Part shown: in pieces, positions 1-11,452 of the stretch
Position numbering within the stretch: position 1 is the first letter of the stretch
Layout: each line of letters opens with the position of its first letter
DNA from: Cryobacterium algoricola
GTDB taxonomy: Bacteria; Actinomycetota; Actinomycetes; Actinomycetales; Microbacteriaceae
Assembly (NCBI RefSeq): GCF_004402485.1
Contig: NZ_SOFG01000023.1
Location: 124,001 to 188,000, forward strand
Direction: 5' to 3'
Length of the DNA stretch: 64,000 bases
Translations under genes and position numbers: made by a program
Notes under the pieces: model-generated
Databases searched by the model: none
What the model was told of the DNA's origin: nothing
Seen by the model: the letters and a program-made list of their open reading frames with translations, nothing else

Positions 1-346
1 CTTCCACGGCACCGGCCACCGGGGCCGACGAAGCGACGGCCCGCAGCCCGAGTTCTTCGATGCCGGCGAGCAGGTCGGAGTGACTCGACCAGCGTGCGGC
101 GGCGACCGTCTGGAGCAGGTCCAGTGCGGTCGGGGTCAGTTTCGCCGAGAAGACCGCGGCGACGAGTGTCGTCTTGGCCGCGGTATCCGCTGCGGTGTCG
201 ACCAGGGCAGACAGGAGCTGCGCCGAATCACCGATGACACGGCCGGAGTCGAGCAGGCCTTCGCCTGTTGCGAGATCGGTCGTGCGGCCATGGGCAGTGA
301 GTACCGCCCTCGACGAGGCCAAAGCTTCCCTGGTGGCGCTTCCCAT
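1..346 (-). CDS. atpH: ATP synthase F1 delta subunit (partial, C-terminal part off the window)
   Basis: About 115 N-terminal residues are visible, read on the minus strand from an ATG at 346-344 that overlaps the TAA stop of atpF. The translation begins MGSATREALASSRAVL and continues as an alanine-rich, all-helical protein, as expected for the delta subunit. This subunit is the peripheral-stalk cap that ties b to the alpha3beta3 head. The gene runs off the left edge; the actinobacterial protein is usually about 260-270 residues, so more than half is missing. Identity rests mainly on its place after atpB-atpE-atpF and on the helical composition. Confidence 0.88.
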   Translation of the reverse strand, partial: MGSATREALASSRAVLTAHGRTTDLATGEGLLDSGRVIGDSAQLLSALVDTAADTAAKTTLVAAVFSAKLTPTALDLLQTVAAARWSSHSDLLAGIEELGLRAVASSAPVAGAVE

Positions 347-897
347 TACTTAGCTGCTTTCTCCGAGGCCTCAAGGTCGGCCAGGAAACGGTCGACGATG
401 GCACTCGCCTTCGCGTCGTCCGTCAGGCTTTCGCCGATGACTCCGGACGCGAGGTCGATGGCCAGGGTGCCGACTTCGGCACGGAGGGACAGGACTGCCG
501 CCTGACGTTCCGCTTCGATCTGGGCCTTGGCACTCGCGGTGATGCGGGCCGCCTCAGCGCCGGCCTGCTCCTTGAGTTCGGAGATGATCTTCTGGCCGTC
601 CGCGCGGGCGACCTCGCGGATCTTGCCGGCTTCCGCACGGGCGTCGGCCAGCTGGGCCGTGTACCGCTCGAGTGCGGCCTCTGCCTTGCGCTGGGCGTCG
701 TCCGCCTTGGCGATGTTGCCCTCGATGGCCTCAGCGCGGTCGTCGAGCATCTTCTGCATTCTCGGAAGGATGAGCTTCCAGAAGAAGAAGAGAATCACGA
801 CGAAGCACACCGCGGACCAGATGATGTCCGGCAACTCGGGGATGAGCGGGTTCTTCGTCTCTTCCGCGGCAGCTGCAATTACTGCGTGAAGCATCAT
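346..897 (-). CDS. atpF: ATP synthase F0 subunit b
   Basis: A 183-residue protein with one membrane helix at about residues 24-43 (IIWSAVCFVVILFFFWKLIL), followed by a long charged Ala/Glu/Lys-rich coiled coil. This is the classic layout of the b subunit, which forms the peripheral stalk holding F1 to F0 at the inner face of the membrane. Two adjacent ATGs start the frame. The AGGAGG just upstream fits the second ATG (894) slightly better than the first. The stop overlaps the atpH start, which implies translational coupling in the atpBEFH operon. Confidence 0.96.
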   Translation of the reverse strand: MMLHAVIAAAAEETKNPLIPELPDIIWSAVCFVVILFFFWKLILPRMQKMLDDRAEAIEGNIAKADDAQRKAEAALERYTAQLADARAEAGKIREVARADGQKIISELKEQAGAEAARITASAKAQIEAERQAAVLSLRAEVGTLAIDLASGVIGESLTDDAKASAIVDRFLADLEASEKAAK

Positions 898-923
898 GCC
901 TCCTAACTAGAGAGAAAAGAGGA

Positions 924-1214
<291 letters not shown>

Positions 1215-2003
1215 TTAGTGTTCTTCAGCCACCGCGAGCTGGATGTAAACGGCGGTGAGCAGGGCAAAGATGTACGCCTGGAGCACGGCGATCAGGACCT
1301 CGAAGAGGGTGAACGCGAGCCCGAAGACGAGGGTGCCTGCACCGAAGAGCTTGAAGGCTCCGTCGGCCGTGAAGAAGAAGAACTGGGTCGCCGTGAAAAA
1401 GAGCACCAGCAGCAGGTGGCCGACGATCATGTTCATCAGCAGTCGCAGGGTCAGAGTGACCGGGCGGACGAGGAAGGTCGAGATGAACTCGATCGGCGTG
1501 ACGATGATGTAGAGCGCCTTCGGCACCCCGGGCGGGAAGAGCGAGTTGCGGACGAAGTTGCCCGGGTTCTTCTTGAGGCCGGCGTAGATGAAGGTGCAGT
1601 ACGAGATGACGGCGAGGAGCAGCGGAACGCCGATCACCGAGGTGCCCGCGATGTTGAGGAGCGGGATCGGTCCGGTCAGGTTCATGAACAGCACGAGGAA
1701 GAAGATCGTCGTGAGAAGGGGCAGGAAACGCTTGCCCTCCTTCTTGCCGAGGATGCTTTCCGCGATGCTGACCCTGGCGAAGTCGAGGCCCATCTCCACG
1801 AGGCTCTGCAGCCGGGTGGGGACGATCTTCATTCGGCGCGTTCCGAGCCAGAAGAGCAGCATCAGGGCGGCCATCGCAATGAAACGGATCAGCATGATCC
1901 GGTTGATCTCGAACGGCGTCCCCACGAAGAAGATGCCCTCGGGGAAGAACTCATTGATGGATGGGCCATGGAAGCTACCGTCGTCAGTAGCCAACGGGAG
2001 CAT
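1215..2003 (-). CDS. atpB: ATP synthase F0 subunit a
   Basis: A 262-residue multi-span membrane protein, the stator subunit that supplies the proton half-channels next to the c-ring. The essential helix is visible as VRPVTLTLRLLMNMIVGH, where the arginine in LRLLMN is the conserved one facing the c-ring glutamate. The C-terminal helices (VLIAVLQAYIFALLTAVYI) also match the family. First gene of the operon. The ATG at 2003 has no Shine-Dalgarno; an in-frame CTG 24 bases upstream (2027) sits 6 bases after AGGAG and may be the true start. Confidence 0.96.
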   Translation of the reverse strand: MLPLATDDGSFHGPSINEFFPEGIFFVGTPFEINRIMLIRFIAMAALMLLFWLGTRRMKIVPTRLQSLVEMGLDFARVSIAESILGKKEGKRFLPLLTTIFFLVLFMNLTGPIPLLNIAGTSVIGVPLLLAVISYCTFIYAGLKKNPGNFVRNSLFPPGVPKALYIIVTPIEFISTFLVRPVTLTLRLLMNMIVGHLLLVLFFTATQFFFFTADGAFKLFGAGTLVFGLAFTLFEVLIAVLQAYIFALLTAVYIQLAVAEEH

Positions 2004-2178
2004 CAGGTTTACGGCGGTTTCTAGCAGCGCTTTCTCCTGGTTCGGGGCGGGGAGCTCTGCTCTCGCGAGGACGAAAATTGGGTCGGAACGTCGAGCACGA
2101 CAAAAGCAGCGCTGCGGGGCGAACCGGTCATTACCCTACCAAGAAACGCACTCCGGGCCGAATCCTGAGGGTGAAAAT

Positions 2179-2655
2179 TCATCGCTTTTTCGGGTCTGGG
2201 TTCCGGGAAAGATCGCTCACGTAGGGAACGCGGCTTGTGCGGATGACCGCGACGTCGACGATCAGGGAACCGACGACACCGGCGATGATGCTCAGGAACA
2301 ACACGACCGGCTGCACCCAGGGCTGGCCCTTGAGCAGCACGACGAGCACGAGGAACACCACGAACTTGAGCAGCCAGCCGCCCAGCACGATCCCGAAGAA
2401 CGCGCCGATCGCTGCGGCCGTCCCGGCGAAGCGGTTCGCGATCAGGATGCTGCCCGCCGTGATCCCCATGAACACGACGGACATCCCGGTGCCGATCAGG
2501 GCGCTCAGCACCCCGATGCCGCCGGCGGCGAGCCCGCCGGCGATCATCCCGACCACGGCGATGCCGCCGGCGAGGTAGCCGCCGTAGACGAGGATGCTGC
2601 GGAACACCCGGTTGGACTGCGGCTGCAGGGATTCGGGCTGCTGGACGGCGCTCAT
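2179..2655 (-). CDS. AtpI-like small membrane protein upstream of the ATP synthase operon
   Basis: 158 residues with four predicted membrane helices and a charged, Lys-rich C-terminus (NPDPKKR). The ATG at 2655 overlaps the stop of the upstream wecA gene (ATGA), so the two are translationally coupled. Proteins in this position, between wecA and atpB in actinobacteria, are AtpI-like and are thought to help c-ring assembly or ion supply. The sequence itself shows only a hydrophobic four-helix protein, so the name is by position and architecture. A 175-base spacer separates it from atpB. Confidence 0.75.
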   Translation of the reverse strand: MSAVQQPESLQPQSNRVFRSILVYGGYLAGGIAVVGMIAGGLAAGGIGVLSALIGTGMSVVFMGITAGSILIANRFAGTAAAIGAFFGIVLGGWLLKFVVFLVLVVLLKGQPWVQPVVLFLSIIAGVVGSLIVDVAVIRTSRVPYVSDLSRNPDPKKR

Positions 2656-3875
2656 ACGTGCTCCTCGGCTTGCGTCGATGCCTCGTCGAGGCGATCGAGC
2701 TTCACGATGTCGTGGGGAAGGGTGGCTGGGTGGGCAAGCTGGGTGGCCGCTTCGACCTTCTTGGACCGGCTGAGCGGCGCAAGGGTCACGATCGTGCAGA
2801 CGAGCAGGGCGAAGACCAGGAACAGCGTCGCCCACCAGGTCTGCACGCCGAAGTAGACGGGCAACACGAAATAGAGCAGGCACCCCACGGATGCCGCCGC
2901 CGTCCACCCGTAGAAGATCAGCACGGCGTGCAGGTGCGAGTGTCCCATGTCGAGCAGCCGGTGGTGCAGGTGCTTCCGGTCTGCGCTGAACGGGGACTTG
3001 CCCGCGCGCACCCGACGGAACACGGCGAGTGCGAAGTCGAGCAGCGGGATGATCAGGATCGCGAACGGCATCAGGATCGGGATGAACGCGGGGAAGAGCT
3101 GAGACCGGTTCACCGCGGTCGGGTCGATCTGCCCGGTGATCGCGATCGCGGAGGTCGCCATCAGGAGGCCGACGAGCATGGAGCCGGAGTCTCCCATGAA
3201 GATCTTGGCGGGTCGCCAGTTGAGCGGCAGGAAGCCGATGCAGGCGCCGACCAGGATCGCGGCGATCACGGAGGCGAGGTTGAAGTAGTTGCTCGGCGAG
3301 GTGTCCCGCACGAGCAGATAGCTGTAGATAAAGAAGACGCCATTGGCGATGAGGGCGACCCCGGCGACGAGGCCGTCGAGGCCGTCGATGAAGTTGATCA
3401 TGTTCATCAGGAGCACGATCACGAAGACGGTGATCAGGATCGACATCCAGGAGGAGCCGACGGTGAGCCCGCCGATCGGGAGGGACAGCACCTGGACGCC
3501 CTGCCAGGCGACGAGGCCGGCCGCGATGAACTGGCCGGCGAGCTTGGTCATCCAGTCGAGGTCCCAGAGGTCGTCTGCGACGCCGAGCAGCACGATCATC
3601 AGGGCGGCGCCGACGATGGCGACGATCTGTTCCGGATCGGAGAAGACCAGCCGGAGCGGCGCGAACTGCGCCGAGATGAGGTAGGCGACCCCGAAGGCCG
3701 CGATCACGCCGAAGAAGATAGCGACCCCACCGAGGCGGGGAGTGGGCCGGGTGTGCACGTCCCGCAGGCGGATCTTCGGATAGATCTTGTACCGGTGGCT
3801 GACTTTGAGCACGACCCAGGAGAAGATGGCCGTGACAACGGCCGAGACGATGGCCAGCAGGATGAATACGGTCAT
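2652..3875 (-). CDS. wecA: MraY/WecA-family undecaprenyl-phosphate sugar-1-phosphate transferase
   Basis: 407 residues and about eleven membrane helices. The family signatures are present: the N-terminal RPTPRLGGVAIF, the Asp pair in GVADDLWDLDWMTK, MINFIDGLDGL, and the Mg-binding FMGDSGSMLVG. The cytoplasmic loop HLHHRLLDMGHS is typical of the WecA/TagO branch rather than MraY. It transfers a sugar-1-phosphate, usually GlcNAc-1-P, to undecaprenyl or decaprenyl phosphate at the start of cell-envelope glycan synthesis. The N-terminus lies 3 bases after sua5, and the stop overlaps the AtpI-like start. The exact sugar cannot be read from the sequence. Confidence 0.9.
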   Translation of the reverse strand: MTVFILLAIVSAVVTAIFSWVVLKVSHRYKIYPKIRLRDVHTRPTPRLGGVAIFFGVIAAFGVAYLISAQFAPLRLVFSDPEQIVAIVGAALMIVLLGVADDLWDLDWMTKLAGQFIAAGLVAWQGVQVLSLPIGGLTVGSSWMSILITVFVIVLLMNMINFIDGLDGLVAGVALIANGVFFIYSYLLVRDTSPSNYFNLASVIAAILVGACIGFLPLNWRPAKIFMGDSGSMLVGLLMATSAIAITGQIDPTAVNRSQLFPAFIPILMPFAILIIPLLDFALAVFRRVRAGKSPFSADRKHLHHRLLDMGHSHLHAVLIFYGWTAAASVGCLLYFVLPVYFGVQTWWATLFLVFALLVCTIVTLAPLSRSKKVEAATQLAHPATLPHDIVKLDRLDEASTQAEEHV

Positions 3876-3877
3876 GG

Positions 3878-4618
3878 CTAGCCCGCGACATCCGCTTCGG
3901 GGGTCGCGGCAACGGGAGCGACGAAGCCCTCCGGTGCGAGCGCGTCGCCGACGACGGCCGCGAGGGCTTCCCGGGAGATCACGCCGTTCCGCACGATCAC
4001 GAGCTTGCCGCCGTTGGTGTCGAAACCGGTCGCGTCGATGATCGTCGACGAGGTGTCGCCCGCCCGGTCGCCGATCGGTTCGTAGCCGGTGCCGACCGCT
4101 CCCCCGTCGAGGTAGACCTCGACGCTCTCGCCGAGCATCCCTTCTGCGGTCGCCGCGTCGACCGCGGAAGGCCGGCCGCTCGTGTTCGCACTCGAGACGG
4201 CGAGGGGGCCGGTGTCGGCGAGGAGGTCGAGCGCGATCGGGTTGCTCGGCATGCGGAGCGCGACGGTTCCGCGGGTGTCGCCGAGATCCCAGACCAGGGA
4301 GGGCTGCGCGTTGAGCACGACGGTGAGCCCGCCGGGCCAGAATTCCGCAACGAGGGCGCGCACGGGCTCAGGGATACCGACCGCGAGCGCGTCGAGTGTG
4401 CCGATGCCCGGGATCAGCACGGGCGGCGGCGACTGTCGGCCGCGGCCCTTCGCGTCGAGCAGTCGTTGCACGGCCTCCGGGCTGAACGCGTCGGCGGCAA
4501 GGCCGTAGACGGTGTCGGTGGGGATGACGACGAGCGCGCCGCGAGCGATCGCCGAGCGTGCCAGTCTCATGCCGGTTGCGTAGTCCGAGACAACCGTGCA
4601 GTCGTAGATGCGTGTCAT
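3878..4618 (-). CDS. sua5: L-threonylcarbamoyladenylate synthase (Sua5/YciO/YrdC family)
   Basis: 246 residues from the ATG at 4618; the longer reading to 4729 has no support because it would run into an inverted repeat. Makes threonylcarbamoyl-AMP from threonine, bicarbonate and ATP, the first step of the t6A37 modification of ANN-decoding tRNAs. Recognisable motifs are VVIPTDTVYGLAADAF near residue 31, the KGRGRQSPPP loop, FWPGGLTVVL, and AVSSANTSGRPS. No clear Sua5 C-terminal extension, so it could equally be called TsaC. Positioned between prmC and wecA as in many actinobacteria. Confidence 0.93.
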   Translation of the reverse strand: MTRIYDCTVVSDYATGMRLARSAIARGALVVIPTDTVYGLAADAFSPEAVQRLLDAKGRGRQSPPPVLIPGIGTLDALAVGIPEPVRALVAEFWPGGLTVVLNAQPSLVWDLGDTRGTVALRMPSNPIALDLLADTGPLAVSSANTSGRPSAVDAATAEGMLGESVEVYLDGGAVGTGYEPIGDRAGDTSSTIIDATGFDTNGGKLVIVRNGVISREALAAVVGDALAPEGFVAPVAATPEADVAG

Positions 4619-4675
4619 TGCGCCCAATTCTAGTGCAGGGGTGTTTCCCGAGGCTGGGAGCGTGTCCCGCCCTGG

Positions 4676-4734
4676 CTGAGGTGTCGCAGATCGAGGTTCG
4701 CAAGGCGTGGGAACGTCGATGTGCGACACCTCAG
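4676..4734 (-). repeat. Long imperfect inverted repeat between prmC and sua5
   Basis: Arms of 19 bases (4676-4694 and 4716-4734) pair with a single mismatch around a 21-base spacer; the outer 13 bases, CTGAGGTGTCGCA and its complement, are perfect. It lies 8 bases after the prmC stop and about 58 bases before the sua5 start. No T-run follows on the minus strand, so it is not a canonical intrinsic terminator. It could be a processing or stability hairpin, or a dispersed intergenic repeat. Confidence 0.8.
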
Positions 4735-4742
4735 CGCAGGGT

Positions 4743-5681
4743 TCAGGGGGTGGGGCGGATGGCGGTGGTCGCCCGGTCGCGGGTGGTGTAGTCGCGGTGG
4801 GTGGCGGTCGCGCGCCAACCGTCGCCGGTGAGCAGGGCGCGGATGTCGCCGCCCTGCAGCTCGCCGTGCTCGATCACGAGCACTCCGCCGGGGCGCAGCA
4901 GGCGCAGCGCCGTCTGCGACACCTGCCGGACGACGTCGAGGCCGTCCACACCGCCGAAGAGGGCGTGTGCCGGATCGAAGAGACGGACCTCGGGGTCGCG
5001 CGGCACGGCATCCTTGGGTATATAGGGAGGGTTCGAGATCAGGACGGCGACGGTGCCGTCGAGTTCGGAGAGGATGCCGGTGTCCGCGAGGTCGCCGAAG
5101 ACGAGCGTCGCGTTGGCCGCGTTCACCGCCGCGAAGTTGCGGGTCGTCCAGGCGAAAGCCTCCGGGGAGTTCTCGACGGCCCAGATCCGCGCGCTCGGCA
5201 CCTCGACGGCGAGGGAGAGCGCGATCGCGCCGCTGCCGGTGCCGAGGTCGACGCCGATCGGGTCCGGGTCCGGCATCGAAAGGAGGGCGTCGATCGCGAA
5301 CTGGGCGACCTGCTCCGTCTCGGGGCGGGGCACGAAGACGCCGGGCCCGACGAGGAGCTCGATCGAGCGGAACGGGGCGCGCCCGGTGATGTGCTGGAGG
5401 GGTTCGCGCCGGGCGCGGCGAGCGACGAGAAGGTCGATCGCGGCGGCATCCGCCAGAGTGACACCGGTGCGGAGGATGGCCGCGGCCTGCACCTCGCCGC
5501 GGCTCCGGCCCAGCACGTGGCCGATCAGGAGATCGGCGTCGACGCCGGGGTCCTGGATGCCGGCGTCGGCGAGGATGCCGATGGTGCGGTCCCGGATGGA
5601 GTCCACTGTGCCCGGAACGGCGCCGGGAACGGAACCCGGGAAAGTGGCGGGAATGGAATGGTCGTCGTCTTCAGTTGTCAC
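4743..5681 (-). CDS. prmC: Peptide chain release factor N5-glutamine methyltransferase
   Basis: 312 residues from the GTG at 5681. Methylates the glutamine of the GGQ motif in release factors, using S-adenosylmethionine. The SAM-binding motif [15 protein letters not shown] near residue 143 and the diagnostic NPPYIP near residue 214, which contacts the substrate glutamine, are both visible, as is the FxPRPETE element. Upstream in-frame codons to 5801 lack a ribosome site and run into the cysK promoter region, so the GTG is preferred. Its likely substrate prfA lies about 1.8 kb away, separated by the cysK-cysE insertion. Confidence 0.95.
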   Translation of the reverse strand: MTTEDDDHSIPATFPGSVPGAVPGTVDSIRDRTIGILADAGIQDPGVDADLLIGHVLGRSRGEVQAAAILRTGVTLADAAAIDLLVARRARREPLQHITGRAPFRSIELLVGPGVFVPRPETEQVAQFAIDALLSMPDPDPIGVDLGTGSGAIALSLAVEVPSARIWAVENSPEAFAWTTRNFAAVNAANATLVFGDLADTGILSELDGTVAVLISNPPYIPKDAVPRDPEVRLFDPAHALFGGVDGLDVVRQVSQTALRLLRPGGVLVIEHGELQGGDIRALLTGDGWRATATHRDYTTRDRATTAIRPTP

Positions 5682-5787
5682 ACTTTGGAATGTAACGCAA
5701 TCAAGCGCGCGCGCCCAATGCCGGAGCCGTAGGCTGGGCGAGGTTCCTGACCCGATTGACCCGATGACCCGACTGAAAGGCACTGCG

Positions 5788-6726
5788 ATGACCGCACGCA
5801 TCTACTCCGACATCACCAAGGCAGTTGGAGGGACACCGCTGGTCAAGCTCAACCGCCTGACGGCCGGCCTCGACGCGACCGTGCTGGTCAAGCTCGAGTT
5901 CTACAACCCCTCCGCGAGCGTCAAGGACCGGATCGGCATCGCGATCGTCGACGCCGCAGAGGCCTCCGGCGAACTCCTCCCCGGCGGCACCATCGTCGAG
6001 GGCACGAGCGGCAACACCGGCATCGCGCTCGCGCTCGTCGGAGCGGCCCGCGGCTACAAGGTCATCCTCGCGATGCCCGAGACCATGAGCAAGGAACGCC
6101 GCGTCCTGCTCCGTGCGTACGGCGCCGAGATCGTGCTGACCCCGGGAGCCGCCGGCATGCGCGGCGCGGTCGAGAAGGCCGAAGAAATCGTCGCGAACAC
6201 CCCCGGCGCGATTCTCGCCCGCCAGTTCGACAACCCCGCGAACCCCGCCATCCACTTCGCGACGACCGGCGTCGAGATCTGGGACGACACCGAAGGCGCC
6301 GTCGACATCTTCGTCGCGGGCATCGGCACCGGCGGAACCATCACGGGCGCCGGACGGCTGCTCAAGGAGCGCAAGCCCTCCGTGCACATCGTCGGCGTCG
6401 AGCCGATCGATTCCCCGATCCTCACCGGCGGCAAGCCGGGTCCGCACAAGATCCAGGGCATCGGCGCCAACTTCGTCCCGTCTGTTCTCGACACCGACCT
6501 CTACGATGAGGTCACCGATGTCACCCTCGCTGATTCCCTCACCACCGCTCGCGCACTCGCGACCGACGAGGGAATCCTCTCCGGCATCTCGGGCGGCTCC
6601 GCCGTCTGGGCGGCCATCGAGCAGGCGAAGAAGCCGGAGAACGCCGGCAAGACCATCGTCGCCATCCTCCCGAGCTTCGGAGAGCGTTACATCTCGACCG
6701 TGCTGTACGAGGACCTGCTCGACTAA
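5788..6726 (+). CDS. cysK: Cysteine synthase A (O-acetylserine sulfhydrylase)
   Basis: 312 residues from the ATG at 5788 with the ribosome site GAAAGG 7 bases upstream. PLP-dependent synthesis of cysteine from O-acetylserine and sulfide. The PLP lysine lies in [10 protein letters not shown] (K46), the substrate loop is TSGNTG (73-78), and the phosphate-binding loop is [14 protein letters not shown]-terminal SGGSAVWAA also fits. It is followed 42 bases later by cysE, which makes its substrate, so the pair is a cysteine biosynthesis operon. Divergent from prmC, with about 106 bases between the two starts; a TAGGCT at 5730 is a possible -10. Confidence 0.97.
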   Translation: MTARIYSDITKAVGGTPLVKLNRLTAGLDATVLVKLEFYNPSASVKDRIGIAIVDAAEASGELLPGGTIVEGTSGNTGIALALVGAARGYKVILAMPETMSKERRVLLRAYGAEIVLTPGAAGMRGAVEKAEEIVANTPGAILARQFDNPANPAIHFATTGVEIWDDTEGAVDIFVAGIGTGGTITGAGRLLKERKPSVHIVGVEPIDSPILTGGKPGPHKIQGIGANFVPSVLDTDLYDEVTDVTLADSLTTARALATDEGILSGISGGSAVWAAIEQAKKPENAGKTIVAILPSFGERYISTVLYEDLLD

Positions 6727-6768
6727 GAACTGCTCGACTATCAAGAACGGGAACAACTGAAAACCGAC

Positions 6769-7350
6769 ATGGGAGTCATTTCACGCATCCGTGAGGACAT
6801 GGCGATGGCGCGCGCCCACGACCCGGCAGCCCGCAGCAACGTCGAGGTCTTCCTCGCGTACAGCGGGCTGCACGCCGTGTGGTCGTACCGGATCGCCCAC
6901 CGGATGTGGGTGGCCGGGTTGTACCTGCCCGCCCGGCTGGTCTCCCAGTTCACCCGGTTCCTCACCGGGATCGAAATCCACCCCGGCGCCCGGATCGGGC
7001 GCCGGTTGTTCATCGACCACGGCATGGGCGTCGTGATCGGGGAAACCGCCGATGTGGGAGACGACGTGATGCTGTATCACGGCGTCACCCTCGGCGGGAA
7101 GACCCGGCACGGCGTCGTCCGCGGTGAGAAACGGCATCCCACCCTCGGCGACGGCGTCACCATCGGCGCAGGCGCGAAGGTGCTCGGCCCGATCACGATC
7201 GGCGCCTGGAGCACGATCGGCGCGAACGCCGTCGTCACGAGGGACGCCCCGCCGAAGTCGCTGTTGCTCGGCATCCCGGCGACGATCCAGCCGGTGCGCA
7301 CCCAGACGATCGAGGGCGCGCGCGGCCTCCCGGTCTCCGACGAGGACTAG
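6769..7350 (+). CDS. cysE: Serine O-acetyltransferase
   Basis: 193 residues, the shorter form found in Gram-positives, lacking much of the enterobacterial N-terminal helical domain. It makes O-acetylserine from serine and acetyl-CoA for CysK. The left-handed beta-helix hexapeptides are plain ([40 protein letters not shown]), with the catalytic His and Asp in the DHGMG segment and a second His in YHGVTLGG. The C-terminus ends ...PVSDED. Its last residues lack the classical CysK-binding terminal isoleucine, so a stable cysteine synthase complex is not obvious. Confidence 0.95.
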   Translation: MGVISRIREDMAMARAHDPAARSNVEVFLAYSGLHAVWSYRIAHRMWVAGLYLPARLVSQFTRFLTGIEIHPGARIGRRLFIDHGMGVVIGETADVGDDVMLYHGVTLGGKTRHGVVRGEKRHPTLGDGVTIGAGAKVLGPITIGAWSTIGANAVVTRDAPPKSLLLGIPATIQPVRTQTIEGARGLPVSDED

Positions 7351-7407
7351 CCGGCACGCGGCATCCGCTGCCGCCGCAGCCGCACCCATTACCTCCCAGA
7401 GTCACCA

Positions 7408-7451
7408 AAAATGCCCAGAATCGCCGTTCGACCGGCGATTCTGGGCATTTT
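7408..7451. terminator. Bidirectional terminator between convergent cysE and prfA
   Basis: A perfect 19-base inverted repeat (7408-7426 and 7433-7451) around the 6-base loop TTCGAC. The arms begin with AAAA and end with TTTT, so both strands present a stem followed by a U-run. It lies 57 bases after the cysE stop and 26 bases before the prfA stop, exactly where a terminator shared by two convergent genes is expected. Confidence 0.9.
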
Positions 7452-7476
7452 CTGCAATACTCGGGCGCGAAACGCG

Positions 7477-8555
7477 CTAGTCGTGGTCCCCGATTTCGGC
7501 GAGGCGGGTGGCCTCGTCCGCGAGGATGCACGACTCGATGACGGCGTCGAGCGCGCCGTTCATCACGGAGTCGAGGTTGTACGCCTTGTAGCCGGTGCGG
7601 TGGTCGGCGATGCGGTTCTCCGGGAAGTTGTACGTGCGGATGCGCTCCGACCGGTCCATCGTGCGGATCTGGCCCTTGCGGACCAGGGACGCGGCCGCGT
7701 CGATCTCCTCCTGCTGCCGGGCGAGGACCCGGGCGCGCAGCACGCGCATCCCGGCTTCCTTGTTCTGCAGCTGGCTCTTCTCGTTCTGCATCGCGACCAC
7801 GATCCCGGTGGGAAGGTGGGTGATGCGAACGGCGGAGTCGGTCGTGTTGACCGACTGGCCGCCGGGGCCGCTCGACCGGTAGACGTCGATCTTGAGGTCG
7901 TTGTGGTTGATCTCGACTTCTTCGGGCTCATCGACCTCGGGAAAGACGAGCACGCCGGCCGCGGAGGTGTGGATGCGTCCCTGTGACTCGGTCGCCGGCA
8001 CGCGCTGCACGCGGTGCACGCCGCCCTCGTACTTGAGGTGCGCCCAGACGCCCTCCGCGGGGTCGTTCGTGTTGCTCTTGATGGCGAGCTGGATGTCCTT
8101 GATGCCGCCGAGGTCGCTCGTGGTCTGCTCGATGATCTCGGTCTTCCACTTCTTCGACTCTGCGTAGTGGAGGTACATCCGGAGCAGGTCGGCGGCGAAC
8201 AGTGCGGACTCCGCACCGCCCTCCCCCATCTTGATCTCCATGATCACGTCGCGGGCGTCGAGCTCATCGCGCGGGATGAGCAGGCGGCGCAGCTTCGCGG
8301 AGGTGTCCTCGAGCTGCACCTCGAGCCCCGGGATCTCCTCGGCGAAGGACGAGTCCTCCTCCGCGAGCTCCCGGGCGGCGTCGAGGTTCTCGCCGATCTC
8401 TTTCCACTCGTTCCAGGCCGCGATGATGCGGCTCAGTTCGGCGTAGCGCCGGTTGACCTTCTTCGAACGGGCCGGGTTGGAGTGCAACTCCGGGTCGGCC
8501 AGTTCAGACTGCAGCTCGTCGAATTCGGCCTGCAGAGTCAGAACAGACTCGAACA

Positions 8556-8556
<1 letters not shown>
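7477..8556 (-). CDS. prfA: Peptide chain release factor 1
   Basis: 359 residues, the usual length. Recognises UAG and UAA and triggers peptide release at the ribosome. The catalytic GGQ motif lies in [16 protein letters not shown] and is the methylation target of PrmC. The anticodon-like tripeptide region [19 protein letters not shown] also matches RF1. The start ATG at 8556 overlaps the rho stop by one base, so prfA follows rho directly with no rpmE between them, unlike the order in mycobacteria. Confidence 0.97.
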
Positions 8557-11171
<2,615 letters not shown>

Positions 11172-11400
11172 GAAAATTTGTCCTTTCCCCCGGAACGAAC
11201 GTTTACGAAAACCGGGGAAGCTGTGGCAACGTCGGAGGCGCTGCGGGTGGTTCAATCCCACAGAAAGTGGATTGAAATGAACACACACAGCCACGCCAGA
11301 TGTCGCGATAGCAGTGAGTTACGGGAAATGCACCATCGAAAGGAACCGGTCGTTAGGCGGTTCCTTCGGGTACGCAGTCGACTCTAGCAGAGCATTCCGA

Positions 11401-11440
11401 GAACGGGGGCCGCGCTCTCCCAGCCGCGGCACCCCCGTTC
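11401..11440 (-). terminator. GC-rich hairpin after the thr operon
   Basis: GAACGGGGG at 11401-11409 pairs with CCCCCGTTC at 11432-11440, and CCGCG pairs with CGCGG inside, with a 2-base bulge. It lies 12 bases beyond the thrB stop, between the thr genes and rho. There is no U-run, as is common for actinobacterial hairpin terminators. Confidence 0.6.
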
Positions 11441-11452
11441 GCGGTCCTGAGA

